In this document: piece by piece, positions 52,472-61,785 of the stretch | Numbering within the stretch: position 1 is the first letter of the stretch | How the letters are laid out: every line of letters starts with the position of its first letter | Translations under genes and position numbers: made by a program | Notes under the pieces: model-generated | Told to the model about the DNA's origin: nothing | Databases searched by the model: none | Seen by the model: the letters and a program-made list of their open reading frames with translations, nothing else | DNA from: CAZCTO01 sp964501725 | GTDB taxonomy: Bacteria; Bacillota; Clostridia; Saccharofermentanales; Saccharofermentanaceae | Direction: 5' to 3' | Assembly (NCBI GenBank): GCA_964501725.1 | Contig: CAZCTO010000014.1 | Location: 4,208 to 68,207, forward strand | Length of the DNA: 64,000 nt

Positions 52472-52966
52472 CTATGACAAATCATTCCTCGAAACAAGTT
52501 TTCTGATTGCACAGAGAGAAATATTTCTTGAGAATCCCCTGCCGCTTAAAAATCTCACCGCTGACAAAATCCATGCATTCAACTCTTCCGAGTTGAAAAA
52601 GGAAAAATCTACATTGCCGTACATTTCATTAACCAGAATTTCAATATTTTGTGAATCCGTCCGGATTTCTTCCATCAATTCACAAATCGTCTGATCCGGT
52701 ATTCCATAGTTTAAAAGCCGCTGGCGAAGTCTTGAGTTACTCTCTGACTTTCTCCCCTGTCGCGCAGAAGCAATACCTCGCGCAACTCGAAGATCATCAA
52801 TATAACCATCCTCAATCAAAGTGTCAACAACTTGATCTGCAAGTGATCGCTCAACGCCGCAACCTATCAAGAAGTCACGAACGCGGCCGCTTGATTTGTG
52901 AGATATTCCAATAAAGGAAACTGCTTTCGCCCTCACTTCAGAATAATTATCAGTATTCACAAACAT
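52472..52966 (-). CDS. recX: Regulatory protein RecX
   Basis: RecX binds RecA filaments and limits their growth. The family pattern is visible in LIEDGYIDDLRVARGIASAR and SRLRQRLLNYGI. At 164 residues it is on the short side. The ribosome site AGAGGA is about 14 bases before the ATG, further than usual. It follows recA by 27 bases, the classic arrangement. Confidence 0.88.
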   Translation of the reverse strand: MFVNTDNYSEVRAKAVSFIGISHKSSGRVRDFLIGCGVERSLADQVVDTLIEDGYIDDLRVARGIASARQGRKSESNSRLRQRLLNYGIPDQTICELMEEIRTDSQNIEILVNEMYGNVDFSFFNSEELNAWILSAVRFLSGRGFSRNISLCAIRKLVSRNDLS

Positions 52967-52993
52967 GTACTGTACAAACTGATCCTCTCACGA

Positions 52994-54103
52994 TTACAAA
53001 TCAATCCCTAAAATTTCAGAATCAATGGAAGGTGCTTCCTCAATCTCCTCCAAGGCAACATGAGAGACCTCTAACGATGCACGAATTTTCGCTTCTATCT
53101 CATCTCTGATTTCCGGGTTATCCTTAAGGTATTGCTTCGCACTGTCCTTACCCTGCCCGATTCTGACACCGTTATACGAAAACCACGAGCCGCTCTTATC
53201 AATTAACTCCTTAGCAACGCCCAGATCAAGAATACACCCTTCCTTGGAAATACCTTCGCCATACATGATATCAAACTCTGCTTCCTTAAAAGGAGGGGCA
53301 ACCTTGTTCTTAACTATCTTCACACGCGTATGATTACCGACAATTTCATTGCCGGAACGCAAACTCTCGGTCCTTCTGACGTCCAGACGAACAGACGAAT
53401 AAAACTTGAGCGCGCGTCCGCCTGGCGTCGTTTCAGGATTGCCGAACATAACGCCAACCTTCTCTCGCAACTGATTAATAAAAATACACACAGTACTGGA
53501 TTTGCTGATGACACCGGCAAGTTTGCGCAATGCCTGAGACATCAACCGGGCCTGCAGTCCCACATGCGAATCGCCCATCTCTCCGTCAATTTCAGCCTTG
53601 GGAACCAACGCTGCTACAGAGTCAACAACCACTACATCCACTGCACCGCTTCGTACAAGAGCTTCTGTAATCTCCAGCGCTTGTTCTCCGGTGTCAGGCT
53701 GTGAAACAATCAAATCATCAATATTGACACCGATACGGCTTGCGTAGGTCGGATCCAGCGCATGTTCCGCATCAATAAATGCAGCTGTACCGCCTGCCTT
53801 CTGCGCTTCCGCAACTATATGCAGTGCAACGGTTGTCTTACCGGAAGACTCCGGCCCGAAGATCTCAACAACTCTTCCCTTGGGAATACCGCCGACACCC
53901 AACGCAATATCCAACGTAAGCGCACCCGTAGGAACAACTTCCACTTGAACGTTTACCCGATCACCCAGCTTCATAATAGCGCCTTTACCAAATTGCTTCT
54001 CAATCTGAAGTAAGGCGGCATCCAGTGCGCGAACTCTCTCTGAATCTACCTTCTGTGATATTTCCTGCTTTGACTTTCCTTGTGTTTTATCAGATTTAGC
54101 CAT
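52994..54103 (-). CDS. recA: Recombinase RecA
   Basis: The strand-exchange ATPase and SOS coprotease. P-loop GPESSGKT is at 83-90, with the LexA-binding and L2 region KIVKNKVAPPFKEAEFDI and Walker B VVVVDSVAAL. The ATG at 54103 has AAGGAGG five bases upstream; the seven extra codons of the longer frame are rejected. The product has 369 residues. An SOS box sits between promoter and gene. Confidence 0.98.
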   Translation of the reverse strand: MAKSDKTQGKSKQEISQKVDSERVRALDAALLQIEKQFGKGAIMKLGDRVNVQVEVVPTGALTLDIALGVGGIPKGRVVEIFGPESSGKTTVALHIVAEAQKAGGTAAFIDAEHALDPTYASRIGVNIDDLIVSQPDTGEQALEITEALVRSGAVDVVVVDSVAALVPKAEIDGEMGDSHVGLQARLMSQALRKLAGVISKSSTVCIFINQLREKVGVMFGNPETTPGGRALKFYSSVRLDVRRTESLRSGNEIVGNHTRVKIVKNKVAPPFKEAEFDIMYGEGISKEGCILDLGVAKELIDKSGSWFSYNGVRIGQGKDSAKQYLKDNPEIRDEIEAKIRASLEVSHVALEEIEEAPSIDSEILGIDL

Positions 54104-54117
54104 GACAGCCTCCTTGT

Positions 54118-54131
54118 CGAACATTCGTTCT
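54118..54131. promoter_or_regulatory. LexA (SOS) box of recA
   Basis: CGAACATTCGTTCT matches the Gram-positive LexA consensus CGAAC-N4-GTTCG at nine of ten positions. It lies about ten bases downstream of the recA -10, close to the transcription start, where LexA would block RNA polymerase. Confidence 0.82.
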
Positions 54132-54141
54132 TTATATAGAT

Positions 54142-54170
54142 ATTATAGTAATAGCATACTGCTAAGTCAA
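54142..54170 (-). promoter_or_regulatory. recA promoter
   Basis: On the minus strand TTGACT (54170-54165), 17 bases, perfect TATAAT (54147-54142). It drives recA-recX-rimO-pgsA. Confidence 0.85.
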
Positions 54171-54188
54171 CACAATAATCATTATATT

Positions 54189-54216
54189 TTCGACAATCCA
54201 ACAACCGTTTGTCGAA
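54189..54216. repeat. Inverted repeat upstream of the recA promoter
   Basis: TTCGACAA (54189-54196) and TTGTCGAA (54209-54216) form a perfect 8-base inverted repeat with a 12-base loop, between the murJ stop and the recA -35. There is no U-tract on the minus strand, so it is not a standard terminator; a protein-binding site is possible. Confidence 0.5.
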
Positions 54217-54237
54217 TAGGTTTACGTGTTTTTGTAA

Positions 54238-55866
54238 TTACTTTTTACCTGTCATTTTTCTCACTCGCGTGCGAAATTTTGACGCAAAATTAACAAGTTC
54301 GGGCATTTTCAGCAACGCCGCTAAAGTGATATAAGCCGTCATTCCTATAACTCCACGTGCCCCGAGCCATAATATTTCTGACAGTTTATTACTCGGCGTG
54401 TAGTTGATTTGGTTAACTGCCCAAACAGATGCGGCAAGAAACAGAAGACATACTGAAGCCTTGAGGGCAAATATGCCGATTCCTACAGGACGGAGTTTCT
54501 TGTTCTTTGCATAATATAGTATTAAGAAAACAGCTGAAACGAATGCAGCGGTGGAATATGACAGAGTAAGGCAAATGGGCGCGGGGTTATTATTCCGTGT
54601 GATGAGTAGTGAACAGGAAATTAACAGAACTGCCATGTTGATTAATCCCGAAATCAGAGGAATTTTGGTTTTACCAATTGCATAGAATGCCTGATTATAT
54701 ATGAATACCACAGTATGAATAATTACCGCTGCAGAATATCCAAGAAGTAGGAACCCGGCCATCTTCACTCTTTCCGCGGCATAGTTTCCATTTAGACTGA
54801 ACACAGCCGAAACAATATCTTCCGGAAGCAAGGCCAATAATCCTGCCATAGGTATCGTCATGAAAAGAGCGTTTTTGAGGCTACCGGAAAAAAGTTCCCT
54901 CGCCTGATCCAATTTTCCTACAGCGAAATGTCCTGCAAGTGACGGAAGCATCACGCTTCCTACAGCGACCGCGAATATGCCGTAAGGAAGCTGCCATAAA
55001 GTAAATGCATTCCGTAACGGGAACTGAATTTCTTCCGGAAATGTATTGGCGAAAGAGCTCAATATAATCGCATTCATTTGAATGATCGAAGATGAAATCA
55101 AGATAGGTATTGCAAGTCGAAACAAGGATTGAAAACCTTTGTTTTTTATATCTAAACAGAAATGGATTTTTTTCAGGTATTTTCTTCCGACAACGGCCTG
55201 GAATAAAAAATAGATTAAGGCGGCCGCCATAATTCCGGCCGTCGTCCAATAAAACGATGTTGAACTATTTCCGGCAAACAAAAGAATGGATAATACCACA
55301 AAAACATTGTAGACAGTGGGTCCGATGGAAGTCGCGGTAAACTTTTTATAAGCATTCAGAATTCCGATTGAAAAAGCAGCAAGCATCATAAAAAAAATCT
55401 GCGGAAACAGTATTTTGGATGCGTTCGCTGCAATGGTTACTGTCTCCATAGTCTTGGAATTCGAGTAAATTAGCGGATATATTTTATCCGTGAATATAAT
55501 GCCTAAAACTACCGCGACTCCCATAACAACCGCGGCCATGCTCACAAATATACTTACACTGGCTATTCCTTCCGCCTCGTCGTTTTTTCGAATCGACCTC
55601 GCTAAGGAAGGAGTGATTGACGCAGAGATGGCACCGCCGACCAAAAGGTTATATACAAAATCCGGAATATAAAATGCCATGGAAAAAGCTTCCTGAAGTT
55701 GTTTCGGAAACAGTCCGCTCACAAGCATTTCACGCAGGAATCCGGTTGTCTTCGACAAGATCAGCCCGACTATCACCAGAAAGGTCGCAATAGCGATTCC
55801 TTTCTCGTGTTTGTCGGGCATGTTTAATCCCGAATATGTTTCGAGGTTTTGCGGTTCCGTGCTCAT
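54238..55866 (-). CDS. murJ: Lipid II flippase MurJ (MviN)
   Basis: Moves lipid II across the membrane for peptidoglycan synthesis. The 542-residue protein has about 14 hydrophobic helices. The N-terminal LSKTTGFLREMLVSGLFP with conserved Arg, followed by AFYIPDFVYNLLVGGAIS, is the MviN signature, and AIPILISSSIIQMN marks the second lobe. Its ATG overlaps the cinA stop as ATGA. It is the last gene of the proC-to-murJ run. Confidence 0.94.
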   Translation of the reverse strand: MSTEPQNLETYSGLNMPDKHEKGIAIATFLVIVGLILSKTTGFLREMLVSGLFPKQLQEAFSMAFYIPDFVYNLLVGGAISASITPSLARSIRKNDEAEGIASVSIFVSMAAVVMGVAVVLGIIFTDKIYPLIYSNSKTMETVTIAANASKILFPQIFFMMLAAFSIGILNAYKKFTATSIGPTVYNVFVVLSILLFAGNSSTSFYWTTAGIMAAALIYFLFQAVVGRKYLKKIHFCLDIKNKGFQSLFRLAIPILISSSIIQMNAIILSSFANTFPEEIQFPLRNAFTLWQLPYGIFAVAVGSVMLPSLAGHFAVGKLDQARELFSGSLKNALFMTIPMAGLLALLPEDIVSAVFSLNGNYAAERVKMAGFLLLGYSAAVIIHTVVFIYNQAFYAIGKTKIPLISGLINMAVLLISCSLLITRNNNPAPICLTLSYSTAAFVSAVFLILYYAKNKKLRPVGIGIFALKASVCLLFLAASVWAVNQINYTPSNKLSEILWLGARGVIGMTAYITLAALLKMPELVNFASKFRTRVRKMTGKK

Positions 55867-57137
55867 TGCAATCTTTTGCGAATCATATTAAAGGCATGAA
55901 GTACGGATACTCTGCGCACCCTCATCCGATTCCCGCTCAAATTGATCTCGGAAACTTCGGTCCCGTCTTTATCAGATAAAGCCAGATAGACAAGACCGAC
56001 GGGTTTGTCCGTCGAATATGCGGCAGGGCCGGCAATACCGGTGATGGATACCGAAATGTCCGTTCCAAGAAGTTTACGGCAGCCCTCGGCCATTTGGGCG
56101 GCACATTCACGGCTGACAGATCCCATATTGGAAAGGACATCCTGAGTTACACCCAGTAACTGTTCCTTAACGCCGTTATCATATGCGACGATGCTTCCGG
56201 TCAGTACTTTTGAAGCACCCGGAACATCAACAAAATCGGATGACGCCATACCGGCCGTGCAGCTTTCCGCAAAAGACAACGTCATTCCTTTTGAACTCAA
56301 TAAGTCATAAACGACTTCTTTAAGCGTTCTTTTCCCGATCTCGTAAATATAGTCGCCGAATCGCTCGCGGAAGATAGCGATGATCGGTGTAATCAGATCC
56401 TGATCAATCCCCGGCTCGATCCGTTGGGTGATTCTGAAAAGGCACTCTCCCTCTGAGGCATAGGGAGCGATTGTCGGATTTGTCTGGCTGTCAATCAAAT
56501 CTTTGATTCGTTCTTCGGCGGCGGACTCCCCAATGCCGTAAAGCCGTATATATTCCGTGCGGAAGCGAACTTCATTGTATTTTTCGAGGATCGGTCGAAC
56601 CTGCTCCTGGAACATGGGCACCATTTCAGACGGAGGTCCGGGCAGGAGAACCAGGTAAGCGCTGTGATTCTGCGATTCTTTACCGGACGCCTTACATTCA
56701 AACATGGCACCCGGGGCTGTCCCGTTCATGTTTGGAAAAACAGTCGCGCCAACGGGCATCATCGCCTGCTTCTTATTGCTGGCCGGCATCGTTCGACAAA
56801 TTCGCTGGAAAAACGAAGACATTTGCTTAAAACTTTCTTCGTGCAATTCGAGCGGTAACCCCGCTGCGGCGGCTGCGGTTGCCATCGTAAGATCATCTGC
56901 GGTCGGCCCCAGGCCGCCGGTGAGTATAACCAAATCCGATCTGGCTGCACTCGTCTGAATCTGCTCCAACAGGCGATCACGGTTATCACCGATTACAATT
57001 TGTCTGTATGAAGATATACCCAATGACGCCAATTCCGAGGCAAGGAAGTTGGCGTTTGTATTGATCACTTGTCCCATCAGAAGCTCTGTACCGACACAAA
57101 TGATTTCTGCGGTCCGGATCGTTGGCGTGTTGTTCAT
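55863..57137 (-). CDS. cinA: CinA family protein (competence/damage-inducible; NMN deamidase domain)
   Basis: A two-domain protein. The N-terminal molybdopterin-binding-like/COG1058 domain (about 1-170) has CVGTELLMGQVINTN and LTGGLGPTADDLTM. The C-terminal CinA domain, which deamidates nicotinamide mononucleotide in characterised members, has LSFAESCTAGM and SITGIAGPAA. At 424 residues it is complete. AGGAGG precedes the ATG, which overlaps the folD stop as ATGA. In Bacillus and Streptococcus cinA also lies near recA. Confidence 0.95.
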   Translation of the reverse strand: MNNTPTIRTAEIICVGTELLMGQVINTNANFLASELASLGISSYRQIVIGDNRDRLLEQIQTSAARSDLVILTGGLGPTADDLTMATAAAAAGLPLELHEESFKQMSSFFQRICRTMPASNKKQAMMPVGATVFPNMNGTAPGAMFECKASGKESQNHSAYLVLLPGPPSEMVPMFQEQVRPILEKYNEVRFRTEYIRLYGIGESAAEERIKDLIDSQTNPTIAPYASEGECLFRITQRIEPGIDQDLITPIIAIFRERFGDYIYEIGKRTLKEVVYDLLSSKGMTLSFAESCTAGMASSDFVDVPGASKVLTGSIVAYDNGVKEQLLGVTQDVLSNMGSVSRECAAQMAEGCRKLLGTDISVSITGIAGPAAYSTDKPVGLVYLALSDKDGTEVSEINLSGNRMRVRRVSVLHAFNMIRKRLQ

Positions 57138-58018
57138 AAGACGGCCTCCTTTGACATGATGTTCCGATATGCCTGCAACGTATTCTGCATCAATAGTGTC
57201 GTTGTCATCAGTCCTACTCCGCCGGGTACAGGTGTGATCGCTCCGGCAATCTCTGACGCTTCCTCAAAAAGCACGTCACCTCGGACTTTGTTGTCTGCAT
57301 CCCGGTTGATGCCGACATCGATGACTACGGCACCCTCCTTGATAAATTCGCCCGTAACAAATCCGGTTTTTCCGATCGCGGCAACAAGAATATCGGCTTG
57401 CCGGCAAATTTCCTTTAAATTTCGGGTCTTTGAGTGTGTGACCGTGACAGTTGCATTTTCATTGAGCATCAATGCGGCAAGAGGTTTTCCGACGATATTG
57501 CTTCTGCCGATCACGACGCAGTGTTTTCCGGCGATATCGATTCCGGAAAGTTTGAGCATTTCTATACAACCGAGCGGCGTACACGGTACAAGACAGTCCT
57601 TGCCCATTGATAGAAGCCCCTTATTGATCGGGTGAAAGCCATCGACATCTTTTTGGGGATCAATAGCCGATATGACCGAAAACTCATCCAGATGCGACGG
57701 CAAAGGCATTTGACAGAGAATGCCGTGTACATTTTTGTCATGATTAAGCTGATCGATAAGACTCATAAGATCGGCTTCGGTGGTGTCTTTTTCGAGAATG
57801 TATCCGAAAGAACGAATGCCGACCTCTTCGCAGATTCTTCTTTTGTTGCGCACATAAATCGAAGATCCCGGGTCGTCACCGACGAGAATGACTGCCAGCC
57901 CGGGCTTTACGAAGGCTTCATTTCCTTCATTCGCACGAATCAACTCGTCGATTTCGTCCTTTATTCTCTCTCGAATTTTCGCGGAGATTTCTTTTCCCGA
58001 AATAATGGTTGCGGACAT
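57134..58018 (-). CDS. folD: Bifunctional methylenetetrahydrofolate dehydrogenase/cyclohydrolase FolD
   Basis: Oxidises 5,10-methylene-THF and hydrolyses the product to 10-formyl-THF. It has SSIYVRNKRRICEEVGI with the catalytic Tyr/Lys, QMPLPSHLD, the NADP-binding GRSNIVGKPLAALML, and PVPGGVGLMTTTLLMQN. The ATG at 58018 lies one base after the ftsK stop with GGGG upstream; a longer frame into ftsK is rejected. The product has 294 residues. Confidence 0.96.
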   Translation of the reverse strand: MSATIISGKEISAKIRERIKDEIDELIRANEGNEAFVKPGLAVILVGDDPGSSIYVRNKRRICEEVGIRSFGYILEKDTTEADLMSLIDQLNHDKNVHGILCQMPLPSHLDEFSVISAIDPQKDVDGFHPINKGLLSMGKDCLVPCTPLGCIEMLKLSGIDIAGKHCVVIGRSNIVGKPLAALMLNENATVTVTHSKTRNLKEICRQADILVAAIGKTGFVTGEFIKEGAVVIDVGINRDADNKVRGDVLFEEASEIAGAITPVPGGVGLMTTTLLMQNTLQAYRNIMSKEAVL

Positions 58019-58019
58019 A

Positions 58020-60719
58020 TTAGTCCCCTTTCCTTGCTTGAATTTCAAGCCATTGTGTTTGGGTAATGAGCAGTTTTCGAGGTTTGCTTCCTTCAAAAGC
58101 ACCTATATATCCCTTATCCTGCATTGTGTCGATCAGTCTGGCCGCCCGGGGATAACCGATATTCATTCTCCTCTGCAAAATGGATACCGACGCGCATCCG
58201 GCAGTAAGCACAATATCAACCGCTTGACCGAGCAATTCATCTTCACCGTTGGCATTTCCGGAAAAATCGCCTTGATGGCTTGAGGATGCCGATACGATCG
58301 CTTCGGCGGTTTCCGGGTCATAGGTACCCAAATTCTGCGCTTTCAGAAATTCAATAACCGCTTCCACTTCTCCGTCTGAAACAAATGCACCCTGCCCTCT
58401 TTGTGGCTTGGCCATACTTTGCGGGTAATATAGCATATCTCCTCTGCCCAGAAGTTTTTCGGCGCCTCCCATATCCAGAATCGTTCGGCTGTCGACTTGT
58501 GAAGACACCGCAAAAGCAATTCTGGAAGGGATATTGGCCTTGATTACACCGGTGATGACATCAACAGAAGGCCGCTGCGTTGCGATAAGCAGATGAATAC
58601 CGGCAGCTCTTGCCATCGCGGTCAGTCGGGCAATTGATTCCTCAACCTCTTTGGATGCAATTTGCATCAGATCAGCAAGTTCGTCGATCACAATTAATAT
58701 TAATGGTAATGATGGTTCTTTGTTCATTTTCAGTTCTTCGTTGTATCCTCTGAAATCACGAACGCTGGCTTCGGCAAACAAAGCATATCTTCTTGTCATT
58801 TCTCCGACTGCCCAGTTTAAGGTATTGGCGGCCTTTTTGGGATCGGTAACAACCGGCGCAAGCAAATGCGGAATCCCGTTATACATCGACAGTTCAACCA
58901 CCTTAGGGTCGATCATGATTAATTTGACTTCATCCGGTGTTGCTTTGCAAAGAATACTGATCAGTATTGAGTTGATACAAACGGATTTTCCTGACCCTGT
59001 CGCGCCGGCAATAAGTAAATGCGGCATTGTCGTCAAATCGCAGAAAATCGGATTCCCCGGAATATCTCTTCCCAAAGCAACTGTGAGCGGTGATGTATTT
59101 TTTTTGAACGTCGGCGAGTCAATGAGACTGCGAAGCGTTACGGGTGTTGTCTCGGAATTGGGTATTTCTATCCCGATTGCAGCTTTTCCCGGTATCGGAG
59201 CCTCAATTCTGACACCGACAGAAGCCATTGCCAGAGCTAAGTCATCCGTAAGATTCACAATCCTGCTGACTTTGATTCCGGGCCCCGGAGACAGTTCAAA
59301 GCGGGTTATCGCAGGTCCGTGAGTCACATTTACTACGGTAGCCTCAACGCCAAAGCTTGCAAGAGTATCGACAAGTTTCTTACCTTGTGCGGCAAGCGAT
59401 GCTTTTGTTGAACGACCCGAATCATCGTTCTTATCCGGCTGCAATAGTGCTGAGGGAGCTGTACGATATGTCGGTCTGGGTATGTTTGCACGTTGTTGGA
59501 TCTGATTTCCGGTGGATGGCGTTGTTACAGAACGCGAAGAAGCGGATACCGGCGGCTGGTTTGATACACCCTTTTGTGCAGCCGCGTTTGCATCAACGAT
59601 TCGCTCCTGACTGTATTCAACACCGTTAGTGTCAATTCTTCGAATCGGAATATGATCAACAACCTTCGGCTGTGACCCGACAGGCGCTGTTTTTATATCC
59701 AGCCATGTCGCTTCGTTCTTCGTGCGCAAAAAATCCGGAAGATCGGACTGCGTAGGAACGACTGCCGTGGGCAGAGGGTTGGCGGCATTTTTTATGAAGT
59801 CGGTGCTCACTTTTTGCTCGACCGGTTGCACCGTTTTTGCTGAAGTATTTGAAGAATCGGGAATCGGCGGTTTCGATAAATCCACATCAAAGGAGGAATC
59901 ACCGCATCTGTATGATGAAGCCGTCATCGGCGCGTCTGTGCCTTCAAGATCAATGAAACCCTGGGGTTCATCAAATTCCAGTTCATCAAACGGAGACGTG
60001 TTCACCGCGTATGATGTGTCAAAAGAATCCGTTTCTCTGCCGGCGGCTTGTTGTTGCATATACTCTCGGCGCGATTCTCTCCCTGAACGTATCGCTTCCG
60101 ATGCGCGCTGAGTGGATGTCTTAATCGCTTCTGCCGTTCTGGATGCAGTTTTAGTTAAAGAAACATTGAAAATAAGTACCACCTGAGAAAGAGTAAAGGC
60201 AATTAAAATGATCATTGCACCGGTTTTCGCGGCAAGAAGTCTAAGCGCAAGCGCAATGGATCCTCCAATAACACCTCCTGTCCAAAGAGGTGCTGAGGAT
60301 GCAGGATCCAGACCGGAAGAATCAATTCCGGATTTCCAGAGTACAGATATAGCGTTTGTAACACGGGGATCGTTCTTTAATGAATCAAATGATAATTCCC
60401 GAATGAGACTTGGTTCTACTGTAAGCACAGCCATAATGGATGAGGCACACACTAATAAAAGCAGAACTGATTTCACACGGATCGGCGCAACATCCTTACG
60501 CTTCTCAAGAAAATAATCAATGGATGCATAAATCAATAAAACCGGAATCGCGTACGCTGCGGTTCCGAGAAATCCTTTCCCAATGCTTCTGAGCATCTCC
60601 CCGAGGATGCCTGTCATAGCGGAAGGAAGATAATATGAGATGCCGAAAATAACGGCAAATGCGAAATACACCACTCCGGATACTTCTCTTCTGTGATTGA
60701 TCGGTGCGACTTCGCTCAA
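58020..60719 (-). CDS. ftsK: DNA translocase FtsK/SpoIIIE
   Basis: Pumps DNA through the division septum. About four hydrophobic helices (20-195) precede a low-complexity linker rich in Ser, Thr and Pro (about 200-430). The motor has GATGSGKS (572-579), Walker B VIDELADL (677-684) and IATQRPSVDVITG. A gamma winged-helix domain (about 830-890) ends the protein. The start is TTG at 60719, eight bases after GGAGG, overlapping the nudF stop as TTGA. It has 899 residues. Whether it acts in vegetative division or sporulation cannot be told; no spo genes lie nearby. Confidence 0.95.
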   Translation of the reverse strand: MSEVAPINHRREVSGVVYFAFAVIFGISYYLPSAMTGILGEMLRSIGKGFLGTAAYAIPVLLIYASIDYFLEKRKDVAPIRVKSVLLLLVCASSIMAVLTVEPSLIRELSFDSLKNDPRVTNAISVLWKSGIDSSGLDPASSAPLWTGGVIGGSIALALRLLAAKTGAMIILIAFTLSQVVLIFNVSLTKTASRTAEAIKTSTQRASEAIRSGRESRREYMQQQAAGRETDSFDTSYAVNTSPFDELEFDEPQGFIDLEGTDAPMTASSYRCGDSSFDVDLSKPPIPDSSNTSAKTVQPVEQKVSTDFIKNAANPLPTAVVPTQSDLPDFLRTKNEATWLDIKTAPVGSQPKVVDHIPIRRIDTNGVEYSQERIVDANAAAQKGVSNQPPVSASSRSVTTPSTGNQIQQRANIPRPTYRTAPSALLQPDKNDDSGRSTKASLAAQGKKLVDTLASFGVEATVVNVTHGPAITRFELSPGPGIKVSRIVNLTDDLALAMASVGVRIEAPIPGKAAIGIEIPNSETTPVTLRSLIDSPTFKKNTSPLTVALGRDIPGNPIFCDLTTMPHLLIAGATGSGKSVCINSILISILCKATPDEVKLIMIDPKVVELSMYNGIPHLLAPVVTDPKKAANTLNWAVGEMTRRYALFAEASVRDFRGYNEELKMNKEPSLPLILIVIDELADLMQIASKEVEESIARLTAMARAAGIHLLIATQRPSVDVITGVIKANIPSRIAFAVSSQVDSRTILDMGGAEKLLGRGDMLYYPQSMAKPQRGQGAFVSDGEVEAVIEFLKAQNLGTYDPETAEAIVSASSSHQGDFSGNANGEDELLGQAVDIVLTAGCASVSILQRRMNIGYPRAARLIDTMQDKGYIGAFEGSKPRKLLITQTQWLEIQARKGD

Positions 60720-61321
60720 ATTTTCAGCCTCCTCGCCGTTTTCATCAACGCAATTACCGATTTAGCATCGCAAATGCTGCCATCCTCAATATGTTCCAAT
60801 AACTTTGTCAGCGGAATCTTTACAACATTCAAGAACTCTCCATCATCCGGATTTGCCTGTCCCTGAGTTAATCCGGTCGCAAGGTACATATGCAGAATCT
60901 CTGAACAGTATCCGGGAGAAGAATACATCTGTCCCAGATCAACAACGTTTTCTGCCACAAGTCCGGTCTCTTCCAGGAGCTCTCTGATCGCGCATTCACG
61001 GGGGTCCTCGTCCGGCTCAAGCTTGCCTGCCGGGGTCTCAAGTAAAATCTTTTGAAAAGGCGCGCGGAATTGCCTGACCATATAAACATTATTATCATCA
61101 TCAAGCGGAACGATTGTAGCTCCGCCGTTGTGACGAACAATTTCACGTTTCCCGGGTGCGCCGTTAGAAAGAGTGATATCCATTACCTCGGCGGTAAAGA
61201 CTTTACCGGTAAACATCTCCGTTCGACTGACCACTGTTTCTATTAACTCATCTTCGGATGTCAGCGCTTCATCGTCTCCGGTAATAAAATCAACACTGAA
61301 TCGTTTATCATTATCCTTCAT
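60716..61321 (-). CDS. nudF: NUDIX hydrolase, ADP-ribose pyrophosphatase type
   Basis: Cleaves ADP-ribose or related nucleoside diphosphates. The Nudix box GKLEPDEDPRECAIRELL through EETGL spans 99-121 and meets the G-x5-E-x7-REUxEExGU pattern. The preceding VRQFRAPFQKILLETPAG and following SPGYCSEILHMYLA are typical of the ADP-ribose group. At 201 residues it is normal. Its ATG overlaps the rnhA stop as TAATG. Confidence 0.92.
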   Translation of the reverse strand: MKDNDKRFSVDFITGDDEALTSEDELIETVVSRTEMFTGKVFTAEVMDITLSNGAPGKREIVRHNGGATIVPLDDDNNVYMVRQFRAPFQKILLETPAGKLEPDEDPRECAIRELLEETGLVAENVVDLGQMYSSPGYCSEILHMYLATGLTQGQANPDDGEFLNVVKIPLTKLLEHIEDGSICDAKSVIALMKTARRLKI

Positions 61322-61785
61322 TATGCTTCCCCGTTGACACTTCGAAAAGCGGCGATTGCCGCAACCGCCAAAGCGTCACACCTCTCATTATACTCATGTC
61401 CTGAGTGTCCCTTAAGCTTAATCCATTCAACAGAGTGAATTCCGGATAGCCGGTCCAATTCTTTCCACAAATCCAAATTACTAATAATCTGCTTGGTGCT
61501 GTTTTTCCAATTGTTCATCTTCCAGTTTGCGAGCCAACCTAATTTGAAGGCATTTATCAGATATGCACTGTCACTATGAAGCAGAACATGGCAAGGCTTC
61601 TTAAGTCGATTCAAGGCTTCGATAGCCGCAATCAATTCCATCCGGTTATTGGTTGTTGACTCACACGAACCGGAGATCTCCTTTTCATGATCACCGGACA
61701 CGAGAATCGCTCCCCACCCGCCCGGTCCCGGATTACCGGAGCATGCACCGTCGGTATATATCTTAACAACGGCAAGTTCAGTCAC
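61321..61785 (-). CDS. rnhA: Ribonuclease HI RnhA
   Basis: Degrades RNA in RNA-DNA hybrids. Catalytic residues are in YTDGACSGNPGPGGWG (D12), NNRMELIAA (Glu), HSDSAYLINA (Asp) and HEYNERCDALA (Asp). At 154 residues it is the classic enteric-like form, with the basic-protrusion region KLGWLANWKMNNWK. Its ATG overlaps the proC stop as ATGA. Confidence 0.96.
   Translation of the reverse strand: MTELAVVKIYTDGACSGNPGPGGWGAILVSGDHEKEISGSCESTTNNRMELIAAIEALNRLKKPCHVLLHSDSAYLINAFKLGWLANWKMNNWKNSTKQIISNLDLWKELDRLSGIHSVEWIKLKGHSGHEYNERCDALAVAAIAAFRSVNGEA

Noticed and set aside
58651..59322. A 223-codon plus-strand frame inside ftsK
   Set aside because: Antisense to the conserved FtsK motor; no start signals and no recognisable domain.
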